Below, piece by piece: positions 23,170 through 33,178 of a stretch of DNA of 52,133 bases. The DNA is from a virus. The translations under genes were made by a program, and so were the position numbers. Location: IMG/VR virus record IMGVR_UViG_3300009509_000046, positions 1 through 52,133 of that record. The stretch is one strand, 5' to 3'. Within the stretch, counting starts at the first letter, position 1; each line of letters begins with the position of its first letter. A model generated the notes under the pieces. The model did no database searches, was not told where the DNA came from, and saw nothing but the letters and a program-made list of their open reading frames with translations.

Positions 23170-24929
23170 TGGCATGGTTTAAAGGATCAGCAACCGATTA
23201 TCAGGATTTTTTAGATACTTTAAAGAATTTGGCGAAGGATGACCACATTTCTGCGGCCACTATTTATGATGGTGGATTAAATTATGCAGTTGGTGACACA
23301 ATCACCCTGGCGGGTGGCACCAAAAACCATGAGCCTGAGATCGAAGTTCGGGGAGTATCTTCTGGGGATTATGCCAGTGGAGCAGCGGTAAACGCGGGTG
23401 GAACTGGCTATACCGTTGGGGATCTTTTAACTCCGACTACAGGAACATATATAGTCACGCCAATCATCGAAGTGCTAACAGTATCTGGCGGAGTAGTTAC
23501 AAGCGTACAGATTAACAATCCTGGCATCTGTACTTCTCAGCCGTCAAATCCGGTGACAATGACTGGCGGAACTGGATCAGGATGCACAATAGATTTCTCA
23601 TGGACAGCGGGCACTGGCATTATAACTGCAATACATATTTCAGACGCCGGAGTCTATACTGTGCAAGCATCAAACCCAGTAAGCCAGAATACGTCGAGCG
23701 GTTCAGGCACGGGGGCTAAATTCACGGCAACTTATACTGATACAGCGTGGGAAACAAAAGTTGATTATGAAGCTTATGAAGCCACTGGAACTGCGATTCA
23801 AGTCGCCGGTACTGGGTATACTCTGAATGATATTGTCACAGTAGTTGGCGGAACATTTACAGAAGCTTCAACTGTGAAGATTACCGCAGTATCCGGTGGA
23901 GTTCCAACATCTGTATCGGTACAAACTGGCGGGAACTACTCCACAACTCCAAGTAATCCCGCAGCCACATCGGGTGGAACAGGAACCGGACTAACTCTCA
24001 CGATGACTTGGACATTATCTGCTGATGAGTTGAAATATCTTATGCTCCACAATACTAATTCAGATCAGTATGTTGGATTTAAGTGTTTTAAAGTGACGTC
24101 CCCAGAAACTGCGTATCTTATACAAGTGGCAGGATTCACTGGATTCAATTCTCTATCAACACCCTGGGAAGATCAACCAGGAGCTACATGTGTTGAAGAT
24201 CAGAGCGATGATACCTATATTCCACTATCGGGTGGAGCGAGTCCTGCAACAGTTTATTATTGGATTTCGATTCAGGATGAACGCATCGTTGCAGCGTTTA
24301 AAGTGTCCTCGGTATATCCGAATATGTACGTCGGTGCACCAGATCCATTTATGACTGGTGGAGAGTATAATTATCCTCAGCTAATAATGGGCTGTATTGC
24401 GAGAAAGTCACCCTATACGTATGGCGGTATTGATTTTGCTGGAATGAATAACCCAGGGGCTGATACGGGTGGATCGACCGCGTATGCCGGACCGGGATGG
24501 TTGCGATCACCAAATGGTTCACTATTACAAGTGTTAAATTGGTTTCAAAGTGGGGGAGTGGCTACACCGTATGAGGGGGCACTCGGAATAACTCCATGTG
24601 GTCATGTGACAAACACTCCGCCTACAGATCCAAATAATTGGTATAGTGCTGTGCTGCATTGGAATCAACTGTTCAATGAAGATTCTGTAATACTTCCGGC
24701 TCAATTAGCTTTAAAACGAATCAATGATGAGTTTATTTTGATCCCATGTATGATCGTATCTGAGTCAACCGATAAAATGTATGGCACTATGCGAGGGGTA
24801 TTTTGTATCAATCCAGATGGTGTACTAAGCTCGGAAGATCGTATCTATATAGGGAGTGACATATATAGATGTTTTCAAAATTGCAATAAATCAAATAGAA
24901 ATTTCTTCTTTGTCCTAAAGGAGAATTAA
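23169..24929 (+). CDS. Tail-associated beta-rich protein with GYTVGD repeats
   Basis: Start coupled to the tape measure stop (TAATG). The first 290 of 586 residues hold three related segments of the type GG-GYTVGD-LT-TG, GGVVTSVQINNPG and NPVTMTGGTGSGCT, which recur in many phage fibre-like proteins. The C-terminal half is Trp/Tyr-rich with no catalytic motif seen. N-terminal MAWFKGSATDYQDFLDTLKN and C-terminal GSDIYRCFQNC resemble the same parts of the next gene, so the two may be paralogues. Probable virion surface or host-binding protein. Confidence 0.7.
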   Translation: MAWFKGSATDYQDFLDTLKNLAKDDHISAATIYDGGLNYAVGDTITLAGGTKNHEPEIEVRGVSSGDYASGAAVNAGGTGYTVGDLLTPTTGTYIVTPIIEVLTVSGGVVTSVQINNPGICTSQPSNPVTMTGGTGSGCTIDFSWTAGTGIITAIHISDAGVYTVQASNPVSQNTSSGSGTGAKFTATYTDTAWETKVDYEAYEATGTAIQVAGTGYTLNDIVTVVGGTFTEASTVKITAVSGGVPTSVSVQTGGNYSTTPSNPAATSGGTGTGLTLTMTWTLSADELKYLMLHNTNSDQYVGFKCFKVTSPETAYLIQVAGFTGFNSLSTPWEDQPGATCVEDQSDDTYIPLSGGASPATVYYWISIQDERIVAAFKVSSVYPNMYVGAPDPFMTGGEYNYPQLIMGCIARKSPYTYGGIDFAGMNNPGADTGGSTAYAGPGWLRSPNGSLLQVLNWFQSGGVATPYEGALGITPCGHVTNTPPTDPNNWYSAVLHWNQLFNEDSVILPAQLALKRINDEFILIPCMIVSESTDKMYGTMRGVFCINPDGVLSSEDRIYIGSDIYRCFQNCNKSNRNFFFVLKEN

Positions 24930-24931
24930 CA

Positions 24932-25963
24932 ATGGCGTATCAAACAGGAACAGCTTCGGATCAAACTGATTTGATGAACAAACTTAGTACGTTTGCTCAG
25001 GCCAATGGCTATACCGAGGAATATTATAACGGCACAACGAAATTTCTATCGCTTAGCAGAAGTGTTGATAATCTATATGTGTCATTTGCATGGGACGCTA
25101 TTAACACTATAGCAATATATCAAGCGTTAGGATTTTCTGCGACGTATCAAGAGCAACCGTGGAACCAAGCCAATGATAGCGGCAATGGAAGTGATACAAT
25201 ACCGTCTCAAATAGAGTATGGTAGACAAGTATCGAAAATAGGAAATGGATCATTCACAGCATATCATTTCTTTGCTTATACAAATCCATATAATATTCAT
25301 GTCGTTCTTGAATTTGCCCCTGGACTTTATCGCCATTTTGGTTTTGGGAAAATAGATAAGGTAGGCACGTGGACGGGCGGTGCTTGGGCCGCAGGGCACC
25401 TTTGGAACTTTGCCAGTGCTTTTGCCGCCTATGACGAACCAAAACATAGCAGTCATTCGGTATTGGCAGATGGTTTATTACAAACAAATGTTTCTCCGTA
25501 TGATGTATATGCCGCAGATTCTGGGGCCACATTGTACTGTGAAAGTCTCCCTGGTCAAGTTGCAACAGGTAAATGGGGACATTCAGTTTACTACAATCTA
25601 AGCGATTCTGCGGTCGGCAATGATAGATCTTCTGTGCAGAGAATTAAAGTGAGCGGCGGCTGTCGATGTGGAATGAATTTACCGTTATTCGGTGGATTTT
25701 TGCCTGACCTTGCAAATGGGTTAATCCCGATAATCCCAATGGATGTTTTTTATTATAGAGGAGCATCTGGAGTTGACGGAATCTACTATCTGGGTAGAAT
25801 GCACAACATTGGGCATATTCACATGGAAGGAATTGACCCAGCACAGGAAATAACCGTTGGATCTGATGTGTGGATTGTTTTTCCGATGGTTCGCAAATCT
25901 GATATTGGAAATAATAATCAAGAGAGCGAAAACGCAGGAATCATTTACAAGAAGGTGACATGA
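24932..25963 (+). CDS. Tail-associated protein, likely paralogue of the previous gene
   Basis: ATG 24932 follows AAAGGAGAATTAACA. The 343-residue protein starts MAYQTGTASDQTDLMNKLST and ends with GSDVWIVFPMVRKSDI, matching the order and spacing of the N- and C-termini of the gene at 23169 but lacking its repeats. The interior is rich in aromatic residues and Gly. It probably shares a virion-attachment domain. Role in receptor binding is an inference from position among fibre-like genes. Confidence 0.7.
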   Translation: MAYQTGTASDQTDLMNKLSTFAQANGYTEEYYNGTTKFLSLSRSVDNLYVSFAWDAINTIAIYQALGFSATYQEQPWNQANDSGNGSDTIPSQIEYGRQVSKIGNGSFTAYHFFAYTNPYNIHVVLEFAPGLYRHFGFGKIDKVGTWTGGAWAAGHLWNFASAFAAYDEPKHSSHSVLADGLLQTNVSPYDVYAADSGATLYCESLPGQVATGKWGHSVYYNLSDSAVGNDRSSVQRIKVSGGCRCGMNLPLFGGFLPDLANGLIPIIPMDVFYYRGASGVDGIYYLGRMHNIGHIHMEGIDPAQEITVGSDVWIVFPMVRKSDIGNNNQESENAGIIYKKVT

Positions 25964-25964
25964 T

Positions 25965-26351
25965 ATGAGTCTTTCAAATTATTGCGAGAATTATTTGCTT
26001 GATTTACTATTCACGAACAAGACAGTGTATTGTGGATATGGAAGTGCCCACAGTGAGTCAAGTTTTACCGAGCTGTCTGGATCAGGTTATGCTCGTGTTG
26101 CATTTGGTTCGTGGACACTTACGAGTGTTGCTGTTGACGATCAATACGTATCCAACGATTCTGCCGTGACATGGCCGCAAGCCACTGGCAATCAAGGCAC
26201 TTGCTCACACATCGGGATCTTTGATGCTATTTCAGGCGGCAACTTCTTGGGCAGTGTGGCCCTCGCCGATTTGGGCCTGGAGAGTATCGAGGTTATCAAT
26301 GGCACTCAAATCAGTATTGCAGCCACAAAATTTCAAGTACACCTTGATTGA
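25965..26351 (+). CDS. Virion protein, paralogue of the gene at 13846
   Basis: The 128-residue product starts MSLSNYCENYLLDLLFTNKT and carries SGYARVAFGSWTL, VTWPQATGNQGTCSHIGIFD and SGGNFLGSVAL, in the same order as the gene at 13846 (131 residues). The two share the core but differ at both ends. It follows the previous stop by one base (TGATATG). Having one copy in the neck region and one in the fibre region suggests a modular decoration or adaptor. Confidence 0.75.
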   Translation: MSLSNYCENYLLDLLFTNKTVYCGYGSAHSESSFTELSGSGYARVAFGSWTLTSVAVDDQYVSNDSAVTWPQATGNQGTCSHIGIFDAISGGNFLGSVALADLGLESIEVINGTQISIAATKFQVHLD

Positions 26352-26362
26352 TAGGTAGCACT

Positions 26363-27619
26363 ATGAGTATAGCAGTAAACACAGATTGGGAAGTTCGCAC
26401 AACAGGATCTCCAACCAACGGCGGTGGGTTTAAAGATCTTAACCCAGGAACATCAGTTGATTATAGTCAGCAAGATTCAGCTCAACTTGCATTGACGGAC
26501 ATTGCGTCTAATGGTGCTGGTACTGGAATTTACTCTGCAACTGGCGGGTTTACTGCTGCGATGGAAGGTAATGTTTGTTATATTAGTGGCACTGGTTTTA
26601 CTACTGGTTGGTATCAGATTGTTGGATACACAGATACAAACAATATCACTATAGATCGAAGCTGTGGAGCGAGTGCTACTGGCGGAACTTGCAATATTGG
26701 TGGAGCGTGGGATCTTGATGCTACATTATGGACAACCTTTTTTAATACAACAAACAAATCAAACTATAATGTACTGCATGTAGCCGCAGGTACATATAGT
26801 TCGCTCGGCTCAAGTGTTTTAACAATCGGAGCTTCATATCTTAGGATCTTCGGCTACAATTCTACCAGGAATGATTGTCCAGAGGGCACCAATAGACCAT
26901 TGATTGATCTTGGCAATACTGCGGCGTATATAAACTGGACAGGTGGGTATGGCCGAGTAGAGTTTATACGAATTGATAATACCTACTCAAGTTCCAACTT
27001 AACCGCGATGTTTGCATCTGGTTTAAGCTTTGTCATGCGGGGATGTAAAATATCGAGATCAGGATATTCTGGAGCAACTGCGTTCGCTCCAAGCAGTACT
27101 CATGCAAAGATATTCCAATCAGAGTTTATTTGCACTGGGGGAACCGCCCTTAAATTGGCAAATTACGGAATGATCGTTCAACATTGTTGGGCACATGATT
27201 CAAGTTATGGGATTATGTACTCTGGTGCTGGTTCCTATAGCAGCATTCTTAATCACTGCATAGTGAGTAATTGTTCCACAACTGGTATTTCTCTTGTGTA
27301 TGGAAGTCATGTTGGTAATTGTGTAGTTTATAGCTGCGGTACCGGAGTGACATTCAGCACTCAAACAAGTTGTAGTATTATAAACACAATAATCCAAGAT
27401 TGTACGACAGGTCTTACGGCGGCAGAACATTGTTATGATGACAATAATATTTTATATAATAACACTACTCAGCGAAGTGGTGGAAATGTTGCTGGCCCAA
27501 ACAGTTTAACTTCAAATCCGCTATTGACAGATCCATCAAACGATGATTTTACGTTGGCAGCAACAAGCCCGGCATTTAATGCAGGTATAAAACTTGGCTC
27601 AGCAGTCGGACTTCCATAA
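26363..27619 (+). CDS. Parallel beta-helix tail protein
   Basis: I use ATG 26363 (MSIAVNTDWEVRTTG). The 418-residue protein has GGFKDLNPGTSVDYSQQDSA, a start common to phage proteins with a right-handed beta-helix, then repeated short rungs (VLHVAAGTYSSLG, FIRIDNTYSSSN, SILNHCIVSNCSTTGISLVY, CVVYSCGTGVTF, IINTIIQDCTTG). The end, LLTDPSNDDFTLAATSPAFN, is the typical closing motif. Such proteins form fibres or spikes that bind, and sometimes cut, surface sugars; no catalytic residues are assigned. Confidence 0.8.
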   Translation: MSIAVNTDWEVRTTGSPTNGGGFKDLNPGTSVDYSQQDSAQLALTDIASNGAGTGIYSATGGFTAAMEGNVCYISGTGFTTGWYQIVGYTDTNNITIDRSCGASATGGTCNIGGAWDLDATLWTTFFNTTNKSNYNVLHVAAGTYSSLGSSVLTIGASYLRIFGYNSTRNDCPEGTNRPLIDLGNTAAYINWTGGYGRVEFIRIDNTYSSSNLTAMFASGLSFVMRGCKISRSGYSGATAFAPSSTHAKIFQSEFICTGGTALKLANYGMIVQHCWAHDSSYGIMYSGAGSYSSILNHCIVSNCSTTGISLVYGSHVGNCVVYSCGTGVTFSTQTSCSIINTIIQDCTTGLTAAEHCYDDNNILYNNTTQRSGGNVAGPNSLTSNPLLTDPSNDDFTLAATSPAFNAGIKLGSAVGLP

Positions 27620-29544
27620 TGGCTGACTATAAAATAAATATAGGTGCTTTTCAGAGTGACACAGACGATGGTGAGTGGCGATTTAACATCGGTGCATCTC
27701 AAACTGATCCAAAAAGTTTTGCCGCAACTGATATTATTATCTCAGGGGCTGGAAGCCTTGTTGTTTCTGATTTTAGTATTGATGTTGATACAGAAGCAGA
27801 TGTTTCTGGTGTAGGCTCAATAGAGATAAGTGATATAGATGTATCTAACACAGAAGAACATGGTCGAATTTTTGGAAATAATCTATCATTGATAATTCCA
27901 GGCTGGGACTCAGGATGCGATCAAGGTTCAGCGGATAATTGGAATAATCCACGACCTGAGATAGTGGTTGAATTGCTTGGTACTGGAGATTATACAAACG
28001 AAATTCAACAGTCTCAAGATAGCAATATGTTCGCTGTGGCTGGGAAAATAAATTCTTGGGAGTTTCACTGGTATGAGCTTGCTCATTTACTTCCGCGTGT
28101 TATTCAAGATCTTGGGAATTTGGTTTCAGATCAGGTCATTGACTGCGATCTATACAACGCAGACCGGAACAACGCTATCACAGTAACATCCATAACGAAC
28201 GATCTTGGGTATGGTATTGAGGTGTCTGGGGTTCCAGCAACGCCGTTTGATATTGAGTCACAAAAAAGTTTACTATTTTCACTAACAGTTAAAACTGTTG
28301 GAGATTTGCAGATAGATGCTTCGTACACTCTCCACACCACCGTTGGAGATTATACGATATATATCGTTGGATCTCGTATTGTTCTATTTCCAATACGACC
28401 AGAAGCACCACTTCGAGAACATTTGTTATTTAGTACAAAAATAATCGAAAAGGTGGACGGTTCAGAACAAAGAATAGCAAACAGAAAATATCCACGTACT
28501 ATGTTTGAGGCCACGTACAAAGATGGTCAGCAATTGATAGAGTTACTTTTATTCGACCGACAGGCTAAAGTTATAGCTTATCCAGCGTGGCATGAACCGG
28601 CGTTTTTGTCCAGTGCACACTCCGCTGGGGAAGTCACCGTGAATGTCAATACGACCGACTACGCTAATTTTTACGTCGGTGGATATGCCATAGTGATTGA
28701 TGATGAATATACGTATGATGCTTTAAAGATTGAGTCCATGACCGGGACTTCTATAACATTTGAATCAGAGCTGAGCCATAACTTCTCAGCTAAAGCACAG
28801 GTAATACCACTACTAACTGCCTATATCGAAGCAGCAACTGCCTCTCTAAAATACCCCATGAATCAACAATATTTCAACATGAGAATCCACGTGGACCCAG
28901 AAGTGAATGATATCGCCTCGGCTGCGGCCTGGAGCACATACAACGGTGAGCCGTTCATGGATGGTCCGAACCTTATGGAAGGTGGACAACTCGCGGAAGC
29001 AATCCGAACCAAAATCTTCGTCATTGACAACCTTACTGGGCTTCGTACGCAGGAATCTGCATGGGATCACGCTAAACGATTCAGTAAGAAGGGTTGGAAG
29101 ACCAATTCCAGGCAAGAGCTATGGGAATTAAGGCAACTTCTACACTATCTCAAGGGCAGACAAGTAGGATTCTATATTCCGACATTCTGGAAAGATTTGA
29201 CAGTCACTCAGAACTTACAGATTGGAACGTCGATAATGACGATACAGCGTGTTGGATATACGTTCAATGCAAGAAATCGTTGGCCTAAATCGACTATCCG
29301 AATTCATTTTACAGATGACTCAATCCTGGTAAGAACTATACAAAACAGTGCTGTTTTGAGTGAGATAGAGGAACAACTTACGTTAGATGATACGTGGCCC
29401 ACAACTTATACGCCTGATGATATAAAGCGTGTAGAATTTCTCGAAAAAGTCAGATTAGATGTTGACGACATCACTATAATACATTATAATGGGTTAGGTT
29501 GTGCTGAATGTATAGTGCCCTTGAAGGAAATAGATAACGTATGA
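27619..29544 (+). CDS. Distal tail protein / baseplate hub component
   Basis: Start coupled (TAATG). The first 80 residues (VADYK-type start, two GAFQSDTDDGEW/IGASQTDP motifs and a GAGSLVVSDF linker) look like an added tail domain. From residue 90 to the end lies a strand-rich tail protein with ENLLYSTKI-type segments and a late NSRQELWELRQLLHYLKGRQ and VGFYIPTFWKDL, characteristic of tail proteins preceding the DUF2163-type hub. It probably joins the tube to the tip. A later LEKVRLDVDDITIIHYNGLG closes the fold. Confidence 0.75.
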   Translation: MADYKINIGAFQSDTDDGEWRFNIGASQTDPKSFAATDIIISGAGSLVVSDFSIDVDTEADVSGVGSIEISDIDVSNTEEHGRIFGNNLSLIIPGWDSGCDQGSADNWNNPRPEIVVELLGTGDYTNEIQQSQDSNMFAVAGKINSWEFHWYELAHLLPRVIQDLGNLVSDQVIDCDLYNADRNNAITVTSITNDLGYGIEVSGVPATPFDIESQKSLLFSLTVKTVGDLQIDASYTLHTTVGDYTIYIVGSRIVLFPIRPEAPLREHLLFSTKIIEKVDGSEQRIANRKYPRTMFEATYKDGQQLIELLLFDRQAKVIAYPAWHEPAFLSSAHSAGEVTVNVNTTDYANFYVGGYAIVIDDEYTYDALKIESMTGTSITFESELSHNFSAKAQVIPLLTAYIEAATASLKYPMNQQYFNMRIHVDPEVNDIASAAAWSTYNGEPFMDGPNLMEGGQLAEAIRTKIFVIDNLTGLRTQESAWDHAKRFSKKGWKTNSRQELWELRQLLHYLKGRQVGFYIPTFWKDLTVTQNLQIGTSIMTIQRVGYTFNARNRWPKSTIRIHFTDDSILVRTIQNSAVLSEIEEQLTLDDTWPTTYTPDDIKRVEFLEKVRLDVDDITIIHYNGLGCAECIVPLKEIDNV

Positions 29545-30341
29545 GTTTTGAAACGTATGAAGAATCAATCGCTGGCGGCAGCAAAGTAGAGCTATATACT
29601 ATTACGCTTGGTAGTGTTGTATATAGAATGCACTCATCTTCCGAAGTGACTATCACTCATGCAGGTGATACATATTATCGTGCTAAGATACATCGAGGAA
29701 AAATAACTCTTGACCAAGAATACTTAGAAGTCTTTCTTCCAGGCGACCATGAATTTCCGCTATTATTCAAAGATATATCACCAGGAAAAACTGCCATATT
29801 AACCCTATACCAGTTTCATCGTGCCGATCCTGCTGATGTCCGATTTCTATATAAGGGAGCAATCAGATCTGTCGCATTCAGCAAAGACACAGCACAGGCT
29901 TCGCTCTCTGTAGTGCCGATCAGTAAAGCATTTAATAAATTGCTTCCAGATCGGACATTTCAATCAATGTGTAACAACGTGTTGTTTGATACAAAATGCC
30001 AAATTTCTGCTGGAGCATTTGTGTATACAGATACGGTTATAGCTGTAAGTTCAAACGTGGTCACAATCAGTGGGTTGGAGAGTTCAAAAGGGGATGGCTG
30101 GGCCACTGGTGGGTATGTATGCTTTGGAACTCTTGATTATAGACTCATTCTTGAACAAGACGGAAATGATCTTATCCTTGTACTCCCATTCCACGAAGAC
30201 GTTCTTGGTGAAGATGTATCAGTTTACGCCGGTTGCGATCACACAATTGCCACTTGCAATTCTAAGTTTAGTAACGAAATAAATTTTGGTGGATGTCCTT
30301 ACGTGCCAACAAAAAATATTTTTGTGACAGGAATAAGATAA
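29541..30341 (+). CDS. DUF2163/BR0599-type hub protein (GTA-like), with cysteine cluster
   Basis: Start coupled (ATGA). The 266-residue protein has YTITLGSVVYRMHSSSEVTI near the N-terminus and a central DUF2163-like part. Its C-terminus carries CNNVLFDTKCQISAG, then GCDHTIATCNSKFSNEINFG and CPYVP. Four or more cysteines in this layout match the gene-transfer-agent and phage hub family that can bind an iron-sulphur cluster at the tail tip. The metal is inferred from the family, not seen. Confidence 0.85.
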   Translation: MSFETYEESIAGGSKVELYTITLGSVVYRMHSSSEVTITHAGDTYYRAKIHRGKITLDQEYLEVFLPGDHEFPLLFKDISPGKTAILTLYQFHRADPADVRFLYKGAIRSVAFSKDTAQASLSVVPISKAFNKLLPDRTFQSMCNNVLFDTKCQISAGAFVYTDTVIAVSSNVVTISGLESSKGDGWATGGYVCFGTLDYRLILEQDGNDLILVLPFHEDVLGEDVSVYAGCDHTIATCNSKFSNEINFGGCPYVPTKNIFVTGIR

Positions 30342-33112
30342 TGGCTTTCTTTTTGACACTCGCACTGTGGGTTGGCACTTTTGTGTTAAGTCAACTTCTC
30401 ACGCCTGATCCAGAGATTGAACATGCTCGACCAGCGTCCTTGAACGATTTTGATTTTCCAACAGCCACAGAAGGTCGTGTTATCCCTCTTCAATGGGGAA
30501 CTGATTTAATTAAAGGGCCAAACGTTATTTGGTATGGTGACTATCGAGCCTACCCCATAAAAAAGAAAATTCATGGTGGATTATTTCATAGTGACAAGTA
30601 CATGATTACTGGATGGCAATACTACATTGGATTTCAAATGGGAATTTGCCAGGGGCCTGCGGTCTTAAAGGCTATATATGTTGGAGAAAATTTAGTGTGG
30701 CAAGGCACACAAGCAACTGATGGTGAGATTGAGTTGAATAAATACGGGGTGAAGGGGACATTTCAATTTTACACCGGGTCAACTACACAATCACAAGATC
30801 CATATCTTGCGACACACCAAAGTCCCTGTCCGGCCTACCGTGGACTCTGTTACGGCGTTTGGAAGGGTGGGTATGTTGGCACCAGCACGAGAATATTACC
30901 CTGGTCATTTGAAGTCCAACGCATCCCCACTGGGCTTACTGCCGGAGCATACTCGGCAGTCAATATATTCGATTGTAACCCTATGGAACTTATGTATGAA
31001 GTGTTCACTAATACAGAGTGGGGCGATGGATACTCCACAAGTGAAATAGACACGGCAGACTGGATAACTGCGGCAATAACGCTATTCAATGAAGGCAATG
31101 GAATATCTCTTGTACTGGCTAACCAAACCAGTATAGTTAATATTAGGAAGGAAGTTGAAAAACAAATCAATGGACATTTCAGAGTAGACCCAGAAACGGG
31201 GAAGTGGAAATGTGTTTTGATACGTGGTGGGTATTCTACTTCTGGACTGAAAGTTGCTAATGAATCAACTGTTGTAGAAATGATTGAACTTTCACGAGGC
31301 AGTTGGGAGGGTACGATCAATTCTATCCGAATTCAATACAAGCGAAGATCGAACGATTATACTGATGGATTTGCTCAGGCTCAGGACGCGGCGAATATGC
31401 AGGTACAAGCACGACGTGTGCCTGCTATCTATAGTTATGTCGGCATTCGGGATGACTCTTTAGCCAATAAGATTGCCTGGAGAGAGTTGCGAGAGAGTAG
31501 TTATCCACTGGCAAAAGCAAGATTTAAGGCGGATAGATCATTCTGGGATTCGTACAGAGGAGAAGTATTTTTATTAACCTATACTTTTAAAAAATTCAGT
31601 GTCGCGGACATACCTTTTAGAATAACAAAGATTGATTTTGGTAGTATGGACGATCCTCACATACTGATAGATGCTGTGCAGGATATTTTTTCATGGCGAG
31701 CAGCATCGTTTTCTGATGCAGATATATCTCAGTGGAATGTTCCCGACACGGGCCTAACCCCGTTTCCGGCAACAGACCAATTTGCATTTGAACTTCCGTA
31801 CGCGATTCAGCGACGACAAGATGATAGCTCAGAAGGTCAAATTTTTGTGGCTGGAGAATCCCAAGGCCGTGAAGAAGCTGGTTTTGAATTACTTCATCGA
31901 AGTGCCGCCAGCTATCCGGTATCAGGAAATTATACATCTGCTGGTACTGTATCATCAGTGATATGGACAGGTTTTTTAGATGGTGATGTGGATCAAGATG
32001 ATACGCAGATAGATGTAATGACGGACGCCAATAGTGTTGATGCAGGATTTCTACTATCTATTCTCCCAGAGATAGGTGTCGGTGAGTATCTACTTAACTT
32101 ATTTATGATCGGCGATGAACTTATCGCCTGCTCTGGGGTCTCGATAATCACTGGTGGATTGCGATTCACTGGGTGTCTTCGCGGGCTATGTGATACAGCC
32201 CAAGCGGTGCATACGGATGGCGACAAGGTGTGGTTTCTATCGACAAAGAATGACGTCCCGACAATCTTCTTTGAGAATGATTATTACGTGGACATGAAAC
32301 TATTGCCATACGATCAATTCGGAAATCAGATTGCTGAGAACGATCCAGGAATTACAATCCTCGAACTTAAATTAGATTATCGTCCGAGACGACCATATCC
32401 GCCGACATTCATGGAGTGGAATTCTTCCGGCTACCCGACAAGTGTAGATATTACCTCAGATGTTGTGGTTACGTTCAATCGACGGGATTATCGTATTTTC
32501 AATGAGGAGTCTCAGCACTCTACTGACGCAAGCACCATCAACGGAGATTTTCCAGCAAATAACAATACTAAATACAGATTAAAACTGTGGGAAGGATCTA
32601 CTCTAAAATACACCGGCGATTGGAACGCCGGGGCTGCTACGGTGACAATGACATTAGAGAAGATATTACGTTACCTTGATGGACTTCCAACGTCACTAAC
32701 TATGTCACTTGATACAAAGCACACATACAATTCAGTAGATTACGACTCCACTCAGGAGGTCTTCCACACTGCCTCAGTTCAGGCATCTTCATTTGATGAC
32801 GATCACTGGTTTGGGGTGTGTAGCCCATCAACTGCTTGTCCATATACGTGGACAAATGTTCCTGACTCAGGTACTTACGCATTCTCCATCGGAACTGCAA
32901 CACTTTCTGGGGATGTTGAAGCTCGAATAAACGGCGGATCATGGCAACAAGTGATCGTAGCCGGAAATTCATCAGGAAATCTAACTGGCGTAACTGCGGG
33001 AGATAATATTGATGTTCGACACTTAGATTCCAGCTCCTCAGATGAAATTTTACTGACTGTGGATAGTCCAACAAGCAGTGAAAATGGCTTTGGAATTTTA
33101 ATTTTTGCTTGA
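30341..33112 (+). CDS. Tail tip / central tail protein (GTA gp15-like)
   Basis: ATG 30341 overlaps the previous TAA (TAATG). The 923-residue protein starts with a hydrophobic MAFFLTLALWVGTFVLSQLL, then RPASLNDFDFPTATEGR, a start typical of tail-tip proteins next to the DUF2163 hub. It continues with ITGWQYYIGFQMGICQGPA and WSFEVQRIPTGL and ends in fibronectin-like strands (DDDHWFGVCSPSTACPYTW and later). It likely forms the tip that contacts the host surface. The final codons overlap the 33109 promoter. Confidence 0.8.
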   Translation: MAFFLTLALWVGTFVLSQLLTPDPEIEHARPASLNDFDFPTATEGRVIPLQWGTDLIKGPNVIWYGDYRAYPIKKKIHGGLFHSDKYMITGWQYYIGFQMGICQGPAVLKAIYVGENLVWQGTQATDGEIELNKYGVKGTFQFYTGSTTQSQDPYLATHQSPCPAYRGLCYGVWKGGYVGTSTRILPWSFEVQRIPTGLTAGAYSAVNIFDCNPMELMYEVFTNTEWGDGYSTSEIDTADWITAAITLFNEGNGISLVLANQTSIVNIRKEVEKQINGHFRVDPETGKWKCVLIRGGYSTSGLKVANESTVVEMIELSRGSWEGTINSIRIQYKRRSNDYTDGFAQAQDAANMQVQARRVPAIYSYVGIRDDSLANKIAWRELRESSYPLAKARFKADRSFWDSYRGEVFLLTYTFKKFSVADIPFRITKIDFGSMDDPHILIDAVQDIFSWRAASFSDADISQWNVPDTGLTPFPATDQFAFELPYAIQRRQDDSSEGQIFVAGESQGREEAGFELLHRSAASYPVSGNYTSAGTVSSVIWTGFLDGDVDQDDTQIDVMTDANSVDAGFLLSILPEIGVGEYLLNLFMIGDELIACSGVSIITGGLRFTGCLRGLCDTAQAVHTDGDKVWFLSTKNDVPTIFFENDYYVDMKLLPYDQFGNQIAENDPGITILELKLDYRPRRPYPPTFMEWNSSGYPTSVDITSDVVVTFNRRDYRIFNEESQHSTDASTINGDFPANNNTKYRLKLWEGSTLKYTGDWNAGAATVTMTLEKILRYLDGLPTSLTMSLDTKHTYNSVDYDSTQEVFHTASVQASSFDDDHWFGVCSPSTACPYTWTNVPDSGTYAFSIGTATLSGDVEARINGGSWQQVIVAGNSSGNLTGVTAGDNIDVRHLDSSSSDEILLTVDSPTSSENGFGILIFA

Positions 33113-33137
33113 CAAAAGGTGCTCAAAAGTGTATACT
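33109..33137 (+). promoter_or_regulatory. Sigma70-type promoter after the tail genes
   Basis: TTGACA (33109-33114), 17-bp spacer, TATACT (33132-33137). It overlaps the tail tip stop and would drive the holin-like and nucleotide-metabolism genes. Confidence 0.85.
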
Positions 33138-33178
33138 TTATAATATGTTGAAATGAAGGAACAAAGGTAAGGTGTTGA

